Shown here piece after piece: positions 44,597 to 56,226 of a DNA stretch of 64,000 bases (position 1 is the first letter of the stretch; each line of letters starts with the position of its first letter). The DNA comes from Trifolium pratense (taxonomy: Eukaryota; Streptophyta; Magnoliopsida; Fabales; Fabaceae): positions 40,324,635 to 40,388,634 of the forward strand of contig NC_060063.1 of NCBI RefSeq assembly GCF_020283565.1, in the 5' to 3' direction. A model generated the notes under the pieces. That model saw only the letters and a list, made by a program, of their open reading frames with translations. It was not told where the DNA came from and ran no database searches. The translations under genes were made by a program, and so were the position numbers.

Positions 44597-46561
44597 ATGG
44601 CTCCCGAGAAGAGATTTCCACTCGCACTTAAGGCCAAGATTCCAGATATGAAGAAACTTCAAGAGTTGAGCAGTCAGATGACTACACTTGCCAAGAACAG
44701 TTTCCAGTTTCACTATGGTTTGCTATTGGACCTCCTTCATGTGAAAATAAATGCAAATGCACTGATCACCTTGGCTCAATTTTATGATCCACCGCTCTGA
44801 TGTTTTACCTTCCAAGACTTTCAGTTAGCCCCGACATTAGAAGAGTTTGCCAAGATTCTGGGTTGCAAGCTGGAAGATACTAAGCCTTATTTAGCTATGA
44901 AGGAAGAACCCACTATGGAAGCACTTTCCAAGGCTCTTCATCTTGACATTAATCAAGTAACATCATGGTTGGTGACTAAGAAAAATGGTGTTAAGGTAAT
45001 CCCGAAGGAAATATTGGAAGCTAAAGCCTCAGATTTGTTGATAAAAAAGGAATGGGGGTCTTTCAATGCAGTTTTGGCCTTGTTGATGTATGGGATGGTT
45101 TTATTCCCAAAACTTGATGGCTTTATAGATATGGCAGCCATAGGAGTGTTCATGGATGGAAACCCTGTCCATTCATTGCTAGCTGACTTCCATCTCTCTC
45201 TCTGCTCTAGACATGAGAAGGAAAGAGGGGGCACTATTGCCTGCTGTGCACCTTTAATGCAATTATGGTTAAGTTCGCATTTGCCAAGAAAAGGAGCTTT
45301 TGTGGAAAATCAAGGCAATTTCAGTTGGCCGGAAAGAATGACTGCACTCACCGAGAAAGATATCTCTTGGTATTCACGAGAGTTTGATGGTACCGAGGTA
45401 ATTCTCAGATGTGGTGGTTTCCCTAATGTACCACTCATGGGACCTAGAGGCTGCATCAACTACAACCCTGTCTTATCTCTTCGACAATTGGGATATCCAA
45501 TGAACGACAAGCCAGAAGATCGTCAGTTGGAAGGCTTCATTCTCAAAGAAGGAGATAAGGACCCTGCATTGATAAAGAGGATTCAAAAGGCTTGGGGGCA
45601 AGTGTATAAAAAGAAGATGGAAAAGAAGAATTGTGTGGCCAAACCTCCATATACTCAGTGGGTGAAGGAAAGGGTTAAGGTAATTAAGCTGCGCTTTCCT
45701 GTAGTGACTTGTGATAGACCTCCATCTCCACCACCAATTACTACCATTCCAATTGAAGAAGCAGTGAAGATGGAGAGTAAGATTGTGGAATTACAAGGTA
45801 AAAATGAAGAATGGGAAGCTAAATACCTACAAGTGGAAGGAGAATTAGCAAGGTTGAAGAGGGATCAAAAGCAAAAAGAAGAATCTCTTCAAATAGGGAA
45901 GAAAAGGTTAAGGGAATCTGAGAAAAAGCAGGAAAAGATTGGGGATGGTCTGCTTAGTGCAACAGACAATCTTAAGGCCTACAAGGAAGAAATCAAAGGG
46001 CTAGAACACTCGTATAGAGAAGTGGAAAGGTTCTGGAAATTTGCCATTGAAGCAAAGAAAAAGTGGAGGTTGGCACATGAAGAGCAAGTGTTGAAGACCC
46101 AAGAGGTCAAGAAGCGGCTGCATTTGGAAGGTCACCGAGTGAGGGAATTTGAAAATCTTTATCTCCAAGAGAAGGCAAAGCGCGAGCATCTCCAAAATAG
46201 CATTCAAAGCCTTCTAGATCAGCACGTAGAAGCACATGTGAACCAAATTGCATTGTTGAAGGAGGAACTTGAAGTTGTGAATACCCGATTCACCCAGCAC
46301 GGAAAGGTACTTGACTTCGTGTGGGAAGACGCTGTCAAACTGTGGAATGACAATGTTAAGCTAAAGGAAGACTTCTCTAGGTTGGCCGCTTTTTCAAATG
46401 CAGTCATTGCTGATATTCCTGAGAAGCTAATGAACGCTGAGATAGCTACACTTTGGTGTGATGCTCCCGAAGACATCCGAGACTTTATAAAGTATTGTAG
46501 GGACATCCTGGACTCCTACAAGGAGGCTGTGAAGATTGCTAAGCAACAATTGGCCACTTAA
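44597..46561 (+). pseudogene. Ogre-type ORF1 protein with coiled coil, one nonsense codon
   Basis: A 655-codon frame starting at ATG 44597 with a single TGA at 44798-44800, where CGA (Arg) is the likely original; the frame is the same on both sides. N-terminal ~390 residues form the unknown-function domain found ahead of gag in Ogre-like elements (LALLMYGMVLFPKLDGFIDM, then LRQLGYPM and LIKRIQKAWGQV). The C-terminal ~260 residues are a long heptad-rich coiled coil (MESKIVELQGKNEEWEAKYL onwards). Role in the element cycle is not established. The leader 43812-44596 has no other feature. Confidence 0.75.
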
Positions 46562-47103
46562 TTTGTTATGAGCTCGATTCATTATGAACTCTCTGTTGTA
46601 ATCTTCAGCTAAGAATTAATGGAATAAAATCATTTTAACGTTCTTACTTGCATTTTGATTTGTGTATCCTAAGAATCCTATAAGCAAAGAAAATGTGTTT
46701 TCTCATGCATTGCATTCATACATGCATCATTCTTTTTCAAAAACAAAAAAAGAAAAGAACACTCATACCTTCTCAAAACTCCAGGGGCTTATCTACCATC
46801 ATAGCAATTGGGAAGCCAAGGAGATCCCAGCAATTTCTTTTAAGTAATGTTCTTGTTTTTCTTGGAAAAATAAAAATTTCCTTTGCTCTGCCCAAGGCAA
46901 ATGGATATCTCTTTTAGGGCACCCCTTGTTTTGAAAATTTATCATCAATAAAAGTGCATTTTTTATGTCTAATAAGAACCTTTTTTCCTTTTATTCCGTT
47001 TCAAATGGCAACATTCTTTTTGAAAAAAAAACTCGTGCAATTTATTTTTAGTTCTTTCTTTGTTACTAGCATATTCCCTAAAGTAAGAAAAAACATCCCC
47101 ATG
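46562..47103 (+). other. Gap where gag-protease should be; possible intron remnant
   Basis: No gag core, zinc knuckle or D-S/T-G protease motif is seen between ORF1 and pol. The segment is AT-rich, and an acceptor-like CATGCAG lies just before the start of the open pol frame (about 47100-47106). Ogre elements splice an intron in this region, so the sequence may be intron left after a deletion of gag-pro. Confidence 0.5.
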
Positions 47104-49140
47104 CAGATCTACCGATATACCCTTTGAAACCTACACCGCTAGGGTCCCTATTGACTTCGAACTTCCAATAAACCAAGCCGAAGAAGTTGATGAAGATGAT
47201 TGTGAAATTCCTGAAGGGCTAGCTCGTCTTTTGAAACAAGAAGAAAAAATGATTCAACCGCACCAAGAGCTCGTAGAAGTAATCAACCTGGGAACTGATG
47301 TGGATAGAAAAGAGGTCAAAATAGGCGCATCGTTACAAGAGGATGTAAAGAGGAGTTTGGTCAGTTTGTTGCAAGAATATGTTGACGTGTTTGCCTGGTC
47401 CTATCAAGATATGCCAGGGTTAGATACTGACATAATCGTACATAAGCTACCACTCAGGCCCGAATGCCCACCGGTAAAGCAAAAGATGAGGAGGACAAGA
47501 CCTTTTATGGCCCTCAAGATTAGAGAAGAAGTTATGAAACAATTTGACGCTGGATTCCTTGCTGTTTCTAAATATCCTCAATGGGTTGCCAACATTGTGC
47601 CAGTCCCGAAGAAAGATGGTAAAGTGCGAATGTGCGTTGATTACCGAGACTTGAATCGAGCAAGCCCGAAGGATGATTTCCCTTTGCCCCACATTGACGT
47701 ATTGGTAGACAACACAGCCCAGTCATCAATATTCTCCTTTATGGATGGTTTCTCAGGATATAATCAGATTAAGATAGATCCTGAAGACATGGAGAAAACT
47801 ACTTTCATCACCCCATGGGGAACTTTCTGCTATAAGGTCATGCCCTTCGGCTTAAAGAACGCTGGGGCAACTTACCAAAGGGCTATGGTGACACTCTTTC
47901 ATGATATGATTCACAAAGAAATAAAAGTGTATGTGGATGATATGATTGCCAAATCTCAAAAGGAGGAAGACCACTTGGTTCACCTATACAAACTCTTCAC
48001 CCGTTTGAGGAAATTTAGATTGCGATTGAATCCCAACAAATGTACTTTTGGAGTCAGATCGGGAAAGTTGCTAGGATTCATAGTCAATCAAAGAGGAATT
48101 GAAGTGGATCCCGATAAAGTCAAAGCAATCCAAGAAATGCCCGCGCCAAAGTCTGAAAAAGAGGTGCGTGGTTTCTTAGGGAGGTTGAACTACATCGCCC
48201 GATTCATCTCACATCTTACAGCTACTTGTGAGCCCATTTTCAAGCTGTTAAGAAAAGATCAGGCTATTGAATGGAATGAAGATTGTCAAAAAGCATTGAC
48301 AAAATCAAAGAGTATTTGCAAGAGCCGCCAATCTTAGCACCTCCCGTGCCGGGCAGGCCTCTCCTCATGTATATGACAGTGCTTGAAGGTTCAATGGGTT
48401 GCATGTTGGGCCAACAAGATGAAACCAGAAGGAAGGAGCATGCCATTTATTTCTTAAGCAAGAAATTTACTGATTACGAGTCAAGGTACACCGCCCTCGA
48501 GAAGATCTGCTATGCGCTAGCATGGGCTGCCCGACGTTTAAGGCAATATATGTTGACTCACACTACACTGTTAATTTCGAAGATGGATCCCATCAAGTAT
48601 ATCTTTGAAAAGCCTGCTCTCACAGGAAAAATTGCACGTTGGCAGATGTTGCTCTATGAGTATGATATCCAGTACGTCACTCAAAAGGCGATTAAGGGAA
48701 GTGTATTGTCAGAATACTTAGCTCATCAACCTTTAGAAGAGCATCAGCCAGTTCAATCTGACTTCCCAGATGAGGATATCATGGTCTTAGAAAAAGAAAA
48801 AGTCATAGGAGATGAAGAAGGGCCTGAGCCAGGTGCTCGTTGGAAACTAGTTTTTTATGGAGCTTCAAACGCTATGGGGCATGGAATTAGAGCTGTCCTG
48901 ATGTCACCAAGGGATGGGTATAAACCCTTTGCAACAAGATTAGGCTTTGACTGCACAAACAACATGGCGGAATATGAAGCATGTATCATGGGCCTCGAAG
49001 CAGCAGTTGATCTAAGGATCAAAATCTTAGAAGTGTATGGAGATTCTGCGTTGGTCATTTGTCAGGAAGGAAAATCAGGTGGCAGACGCTTTAGCTACGT
49101 TATCGTCAATGTACAAAGTGAACTTCCACAATGAAGCGCC
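47104..49140 (+). pseudogene. Ty3 RT, RNase H and archaeal-type RNase H, with frame lesions
   Basis: RT motifs run from KMRRTRPFMALKIREEV through MCVDYRDLNRASPKDDFPLP, PFGLKNAGATYQRAM and the active site YVDDMIAKS (about 47932-47958). A 1-bp deletion near 48296 shifts the frame into the RNase H (LLMYMTVLEGSMGCML, KICYALAWAARRLRQYML). The second, archaeal-type RNase H follows (WKLVFYGASNAMGHG at about 48841, NNMAEYEACIMGLEAA, YGDSALVI): its first catalytic Asp is Tyr. Near 49070 a deletion removes the middle of this domain and changes frame; the ADALATLSSMYKV end is readable in another frame (49083-49121). Confidence 0.85.
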
Positions 49141-50461
49141 ACTCATAAAGGTGGGATTACAAGGATGAACCAACTGTATACACAGTGATCGCTGATGGAT
49201 GTGATAGTGAACCTTGGTTTTATGACATCAAGCGGTACCTCGAAAGGCAAGAGTATCCAGAAAATGCCTCGACCAATGATAGAAAAACTTTGAGGAGGCT
49301 GGCATCACAGTTCTTCTTGAATGGAGAAGTACTTTACAAGAGAAGCTGTGATATGGTCCTGCTCATATGTGTAGATCGGCAAGAAGCAGATCTTCTCTTA
49401 GCAGAAATCCATGAGGGATCTTTTGGGACTCACGCCAATGGGCATGCAATGGCAAAGAAGATTTTGAGGGCAGGGTACTACTGGTTGACCATGGAGGCTG
49501 ACTGTTTTCGTTATGTCAAGACATGTCATAAATGTCAAATTTATGCTGACAAGGTACACGTGCCACCAACCCCGTTGAACGTCTTGACAACACCTTGGTC
49601 ATTCTCTATGTGGGGTATTGATGTGATTGGCATGATTGAGCCAAAAGCGTCTAATGGGCACAGGTTCATCTTGGTTGCCATTGATTATTTCACCAAATGG
49701 GTTGAAGCGGCCTCCTATGCGAATGTGACACAACAAGTGGTAGCCCGGTTCATCAAGAAAGAGATAATCTGTCGTTACGGCATTCATAACAAATTATCAC
49801 AGACAATGGGTCAAATCTGAATAACAAAGTGGTAAGGGAATTATGCGAAAGCTTCAAAATCGAACATCATAATTCATCACCATATCGACCACAGATGAAC
49901 GGCGTCGTAGAAGCAGCTAACAAGAATATCAAGAAAATCATCCAAAAGAAGGTTAAGACATATAAAGACTGGCATGAGATGCTCCCATTTGCATTGCATG
50001 GGTATAGAACAACAATTCGTACCTCTACTGGAGCAACCCCCTTCTCTTTGGTATATGGCATGGAAGCAGTACTTCCTATCGAGGTGGAAATTCCCTCATT
50101 AAGGGTCCTGATGGAAACTAAATTGGAGGAGGCTGAATGGGTCCAAACTAGGTTTGACCAATTGAATCTTATAGAAGAAAAGCGCCTAGCAGCATTATGC
50201 CATGGTCAGCTGTACCAACAACAACGCAAAAGGGCTTTTGATAAGAAAGTGTGACCCCAAGAGTTTCGAGAAGGCGAGCTGGTGTTAAAGAAAGTATTGC
50301 CTATCCACAAAGACCCACGAGGTAAATGGACGCCAAACTACGAAGGGTCATACGTGGTGAAGAAAGTATTCTCAGGAGGAGCTTTGATCATTACCACCAT
50401 GGATGGAGAAGAATTCCCGCTCTCGGTGAATGCTGACGCAGTCAAAAACTATTATGCCTAA
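49141..50461 (+). pseudogene. Ty3 integrase, frameshifted and with a nonsense codon
   Basis: HHCC zinc-binding region (HANGHAMAKKILRAGYYW ... CHKCQIYAD), catalytic core start (GIDVIGMIEP), second Asp region split by a 1-bp deletion near 49793, then NGVVEAANKNIKKII with the catalytic Glu, and the Tat-type C-terminus (ATPFSLVYGMEAVLPIEVEI). A TGA at 50252-50254 sits where Arg (CGA) is likely. The frame ends at TAA 50459-50461. Confidence 0.85.
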
Positions 50462-50484
50462 AAAAAAATTATTGTGAAAAATAA

Positions 50485-50650
50485 AAGCTCGCTAAATCGA
50501 AAACCCGAAAGGGCGATTTAGGCAATAGAGAGCGTCCCGGTGGATCGAAAACCCGAAAGGGTGGTTCAGGCAAAATTAGGGGCATCAAAAAAGGAAATGT
50601 AATCCCGGTGGGCTGAAAACCCGAAAGGGCGGTCCAGGCAAAAGTTAGGG
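50485..50650 (+). repeat. Three GAAAACCCGAAAGGG hairpin repeats after pol
   Basis: Three ~55-80-bp units each contain GAAAACCCGAAAGGG followed by a (G/C)G-TTTAGGCAA or GG-(T/C)CAGGCAA segment that pairs with the preceding CTAAATCG/CCGGTGGGCTG, forming imperfect stem-loops. They lie immediately downstream of the pol stop. Structured RNA is plausible, function unknown. Confidence 0.6.
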
Positions 50651-51714
50651 ATTTTGTCAAAAAAAAAAAAAAGGAGATAAAAAAGAAAAGGCAAAAGAAT
50701 GCAAGCGTCAGCATCACAGTAAAAGCTCAAGTGGAAGTAAACAGTCTAATCATCAACTTCGAGGACGAGGTTTTCTGTAGGTTGGAAGTCACAAGGGAAA
50801 TAGCGTGTATGACGTTGTTGATTATTTTCATGTTGCCATTTTTGGTCCTTAACCAGTAATTTCCTCTTGTAGGAATTACTTTCTCGTGTACTGGCACCCA
50901 TTCTTGGGTCAGTATTTCATCAATAAAATCTCTCTTTCTCCCCTGTTTTTGTTTTTTGTGTCTTATTTTTCATAAAACGTGGTTTTTGTTCTTGATAATG
51001 CATAAAAAAACATGAGGTTTTTTTTAAAAAAAAGAGATACAGCCAAGGTTTTTCCAAGAAAAAGATATTTACTTTTAAGTAATGAAAAGATGATCTTTGG
51101 TTCCCAGCTTTGTATCTGTAGTACAGACTAAAAGTCCCATAAAAGTAAATAAAGATGTAGAGATCATGTTCCTTGAAGGAAGAATAAGAATGCAGCATAA
51201 AGCACATGGAGTGTCAGAAATACTACCAGTTTTAAAGAAAATAATAGAGGCACGCCTATGAAGGGATGAGAAGGATGGCGTGTACCGACATGTCATTTCA
51301 TGCATCTCAAAAGAAACTATGCATTTAGAGATCACAGCATTACGCTGGACCTAAAAGAAAAAACGTTCTGCATAAACAAACGTGCTCGCATATAGCATTC
51401 ATACATGGTATGTGGAAACCCAATAATCTAGAGGATTCTGAACCTTTTCCCGGTTAAACCCACTTTAATCTCTAAGAGGAATCAAAAAATTTTATTTAAT
51501 GGGATAGTATCTCACAGAGGTGTATTTACCTTGCGAGGATGCTGTTAGGAGTTTGCCTTAGCAATTAGTTCGTCTGGGAGGAAAATATGTCCAAGTAAAG
51601 ACCCTATCTGAGTTAGCATAGTTGGGTCTTATCTGAGTGTTGTATAGAGGTGACGTTAAGTTTGAAGTTTATCTGAATTAGTTTTGCTTAAGCTTTATTT
51701 GTGTAAATGTAGAA
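50651..51714 (+). other. Non-coding 3' region of the Ty3 element before the array
   Basis: AT-rich, with no recognisable coding motif or repeat. Open frames here lack family features. Confidence 0.5.
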
Positions 51715-53215
51715 TGTGTAGATGTTGAGTTTTAGATATGTGTTATCCGAGTAAATGTAGATTGAGTCTTACCTGTGTAAGTGTTGAGTTTTTTATGAGT
51801 CTTATCTGTATGAATGTAGATTGAGTCTTACCTGTGTAAGTGTTGAGTTTTTGATGAGTCTTATCTGTATGAATGTAGATTGGGTCTTACCTGTGTAAGT
51901 GTTGAGTTTTGATGAATCTTATCTGTATGAATGTAGATTGAGTCTTACCTGTGTAAGAGTTGAGTTTTTGATGAGTCTTATCTGTATGAATGTAGATTGA
52001 GTCTTACCTGTGTAAGTGTTGAGTTTTGATGAATCTTATCTGTATGAATGTAGATTGAGTCTTACCTGTGTAAGTGTTGAGTTTTTGATGAGTCTTATTT
52101 GTATGAATGTGAAATGAGTCCTACCTGTATGAATGTAGATTGAGTCTTACCTGTGTAAGTGTTGAGTTTTTGATGAGTCTTATCTGTATGAATGTAGATT
52201 GTGTCTTACCTGTGTAAGTGTTGAGTTTTTGATGAGTCTTATCTGTATGAATGTAGATTGTGTCTTACCTGTGTAAATGTTGAGTTTTTGATGAGTCTTA
52301 TTTGTATGAATGTGAAATGAGTCCTACCTGTATGAATGTAGATTGAGTCTTACCTGTGTAAGTGTTGAGTTTTTGATGAGTCTTATCTGTATGAATGTAG
52401 ATTGTGTCTTACCTGTGTAAGTGTTGAGTTTTTGATGAGTCTTATCTGTATGAATGTAGATTGTGTCTTACCTGTGTAAGTGTTGAGTTTTTTACGAGTC
52501 TTATCTGTATGAATGTAGATTGTGTCTTACCTGTGTAAATGTTGAGTTTTTGATGAGTCTTATTTGTATGAATGTGAAATGAGTCCTACCTGTATGAATG
52601 TAGATTGAGTCTTATCTGTGTAAGTGTTGAGTTTTTGATGAGTCTTATCTGTATGAATGTAGATTGTGTCTTACTTGTGTAAGTGTTGAGTTTTTTATGA
52701 GTCTTATCTGTATGAATATAGATTGTGTCTTACCTGTGTAAGTGTTGAGTTTTTTATGAGTCTTATATGTATCAATGTAGATTGAGTCTTACCTGTGTAA
52801 GTGTTGAGTTTTTGATGAGTCTTATTTGTATGAATGTGAAATGAGTCCTACCTGTATGAATGTAAATTGAGTCTTACCTGTGTAAGTGTTGAGTTTTTGA
52901 TGAGTCTTATCTATATGAATGTAGATTGTGTCTTACTTGTGTAAGTGTTGAGTTTTTGATGAGTCTTATCTGTATGAATGTAGATTGAGTCTTACCTGTG
53001 TAAGTGTTGAGGTTTTGATGAGTCTTATCTGTATGAATGTAGATTGAGTCTTACCTGTGTAAGTGTTGAGTTTTTGATGAGTCTCTTATCTGTATGAATG
53101 TAGATTGAGTCTTACCTGTGTAAGTGTTGAGTTTTTTATGAGTCTTATCTGTATGAATGTGAAGTGAGTCCTACCTGTATGAATGTTGGTTGAGTCTTGC
53201 TTATGTAGATGTTAA
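51715..53215. repeat. Tandem array (~57-bp unit, roughly 26 copies) in the Ty3 3' region
   Basis: The unit is GTGTTGAGTTTTTGATGAG, TCTTATCTGTATGAATG and TAGATTGAGTCTTACCTGTG joined. A longer variant carrying GTGAAATGAGTCCTACCTG appears at about 52108, 52310, 52573, 52838 and 53158, at fairly regular spacing, so a higher-order repeat has started to form. Left and right edges (51600-51714 and 53200-53450) contain more diverged monomers. Confidence 0.9.
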
Positions 53216-53566
53216 GTTTCTAATGGTCCTATATGTGTTGGTGTTTAAGGGTCTTACCTGAGTCCTATCTGTGGTGTTTTAGAGACGTACCTGAGTCCTA
53301 TCTGTGTTGGGATTTCAAATGGGTCCTGTTAAGAGTTGATGTCAAGGTCTTATCTTGAGTTAATATTTTGGGTCTTACTTGGGCTTCATATGAGTGATTT
53401 GCTTTGAGTTTCATTATTCTAGAGTCCTACCCTGTCAGCAAATTAGAGGCTCGTCTTGTTTCTGGTCAAAATCCGGGTCATTTAGTATTTAATTATCTTC
53501 CGTCATGAGCATGTAAAGACTGTCGTCAACATGTCCTCAGATGAAAGCCAATTAAATAGGGGCAGC

Positions 53567-55393
53567 TGTTGTACCCTAATTTTGTCCTACCTTTTTTAAA
53601 TTATTTTTCATCCTATTATTTGTTTTTTTTTTTACTTATTTTCTATTATTATTATTATTGTTGTTATTAAAAAAAAATAAATAAAAAAAAAAAGGACAAC
53701 ACAAAGTGGCTTCACGTAAAAACAACAACAATGTGGCAGCAAGCACTCTCCACTCCCCTTACTTCAAGCTTACAAATTGTTAACCTTTTCCCAAATAAAA
53801 CCAATCATCCACCAAGAGCAAAAGATGATGTTTTTCCTTCCCTTCTTGGCCAATCAAACCCTAAATTTCCAGTATAAGTAAAGGACGTTTTTCAGAGCAA
53901 AGGGAGGCAATTTTAGGAGCTGTATCAGAGAAGAAAAAAATCAAAAAAACTCATCTTTTCATCACTTTTCCAAAAATTCGAAATCCATTAAATCCCCCTC
54001 CAACCTTCAATTTTCTTCACCCAAATCACTCCAAACACCTCCCTAAGCTTGAACCCACAAGAAAAACGAGGAAAAACCATCAAAACAAGCTTACACAAGG
54101 TTCAAAAATAGCAAAGAAAAGAGTAGGTGTTAACCCACCAAAACAAAGCTCGAAACCAGTAAGATTCTCAACACTTTTTACTCCTGAATATCATGTGAAG
54201 CTTTTCCAACCTTTAATTTTGCTTAACTCGTACAAATGTGAAATTTAAAGTTTTTTTTGGGTTTTAAAGTTTCGAACTTTTTTTGAGATATAAGCATCTT
54301 TTGAAAAATATAAGTTTATATTCATGATCTACGTGAAAAACCGAGCAAAATCGTATACTCATTTGTAAATTTTGACGAATAATTGATGATGTTGTTGTTG
54401 GAGCCGAGAGCTTCGATGACGTGTCAGCACGTCATTGGCTCCCCCTTTATTTTAAAACGTAATCGTTAGATCGGATGTAAGGCCGAGATCTGTTAGTAGA
54501 TTTTTAAATCCAAGCCATTTGATCAAATCAAAAGGCCTGGATCCGGGAAGCCTACCATACACCCTTATCTTAACGCTGTACCTGATTAATTTTTGTTCTG
54601 CTCTTTTTTTTGTTTTAACGAAAATCAAACGGGCTGGGCCTGGTGTAGCAGATTACTATTGCTTCAACCCCCAGACCCAGTTTTGCACCCCAGTGGCGTT
54701 TTTGTCCATTTTTAAGTGCCTATTTAAATAAGTGCTTATTTCATGAAAAAACCCCGTAATAAAAACTTGAATGAAAAGGATTGGTCCGTCAAATGGCTTT
54801 CTGATTCTCTAGTTATTTGGGTTCTTGGTAGATACCTAGCAACTCGAATAATTAGCATTCGTAAGGAATATTATTTCAAAAAAGTAAATAATGATAAAAT
54901 GAACATAACCCATCAAATTTTGAGTCCTTTTATAAAATCATGTGTATGCGAGTCCTTTTTTTGTAAAATCAAATCAACCCACAAGTATTTTCTACCCCAG
55001 AACTGCGTGTAGCTTTGAATTTCTCATCGCACCGGGGAATACGTAGGAGCGAGATTCAAGATCTCGTCAAGCACAATAATAAAAAAAAACTTTTTTTTGT
55101 ATATGTATAGTTATAGTCAAATAGTTTAATTACAAGCACATACAAGCAAGCATTTTTTAAACCTAAGTCTAGAGGGAAGGTTCCCGTTGAGTACAACGGA
55201 TGTGAGGGGTGCTAATACCTTCCCCTCGCATAACCGACTCCCGAACCTGAAATTTGGTTGCGATGACCACCTTTCCGTTCTTTCCGAGGTTTTATCGATA
55301 TTTTTCCTCTTCCCTCATGGAATAAATAAAGTTCGGTGGCGACTTTACTATCTAGCGAACGCTTACCGCTCGCGCATTTTTTCACCCGCTTCA
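53567..55393 (+). repeat. 3' LTR of the Ty3 element
   Basis: 1,827 bp, preceded by a purine-rich tract AAATAGGGGCAG (53554-53565) and followed by TSD GATTG. 53216-53566 upstream is 3' untranslated sequence with decayed monomers. Confidence 0.9.
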
Positions 55394-56226
55394 GATTGTT
55401 GACATATCTCAACCTTAACCTATGTACAAATTTAATGAAGTGTACATACACCTCATGTGCTTAATTTTATTGAAATTATTGCATACGTCACATGATGTAT
55501 TTTTTGTCTCAAAGACAATATCCAACCTCATTGGATGAGAAAGGGATGCATGAGAAGTATCCAAATGCTTTGGCAATTGGGTTAATCATGTATATCATGA
55601 TATGTACTAGACCAGATGTACTATATGCTATTAGCATAAACAATATGTACCAATTATTTCTAGTGATTTTCATTAGATCACCATCAAGAATATCCATGGA
55701 TATCTTAAAATCACTAAGGATGGCTTCTTGATCGGATCTGGAAATGATCATTGTAAATGAGTTTCAATGATACTGATTGTCCAAAACCGAAGAACAGTAT
55801 ACCCAGATTGTAGTCTGGAATAAACTTTATGCTCGGATGTCAAATCTGTAAGCTTACAAGCTTCAGAAGATTGATATATCTATTACAAGGGTCAAATATA
55901 TGATTTGAATAGTTTGTCTCATAAGATGAGGCAGAAAATTGTTTTCCTTACGTTGCAGATTCCCTTGACCTCATTAAAGATGGTAATGGTTTAATCTTGC
56001 AAGCAACGGAAAACCAGATCTCACCAACGATTCAAATACAAGTTTTGACACTTTATTTCTTTTGATAGAAGATCAAAAGTGTAAATTGAAAGATGTATCG
56101 GGTACCGACATAGGAAAGAGTTCCTTATCCACTAATAGAAAATCTTGCATAGAAGATGCTTGATGATGACGCTAGTCCAATAGATGTTGAGTTAATATCT
56201 GATTGGCTTTAGTGCTAGTGGGAGAT
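55394..56226 (+). pseudogene. Angela-like copia element, RT end and RNase H remnants
   Basis: Resumes the element cut at 41949. FLSQRQYPTSLDEKGMHEKY, then ALAIG-LIMYIMICTRPDVLY-AISI (about 55500-55640) is the conserved block between RT and RNase H. The RNase H is reduced to short broken pieces. The end carries a polypurine tract GCTAGTGGGAGAT (56214-56226) adjoining the LTR. Confidence 0.7.

Larger units (their letters stand above)
41950..55393 (+). mobile_element. Tat/Ogre-like Ty3 (gypsy) retrotransposon, 13.4 kb
   Basis: LTRs 41950-43791 and 53567-55393 start TGTTGTACCC and end CACCCGC-TCA; TSD GATTG (41945-41949 and 55394-55398). Primer-binding site TGGCGACTTCACTGGGG (43794-43810) is of the type used by Tat/Ogre elements. 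Order: ORF1 protein, gap, RT, RNase H, archaeal-type second RNase H, integrase, then a long non-coding 3' region with a tandem array, then a purine-rich tract before the 3' LTR. The dual RNase H and extra 5' ORF are Tat-clade hallmarks. gag-protease is not recognisable and pol has several lesions, so this copy is not autonomous. Confidence 0.92.

Noticed and set aside
51715..53215. CRISPR or coding repeat protein
   Set aside because: No spacers; frames are interrupted in all six readings; it is tandem satellite-like DNA in an element's 3' region.
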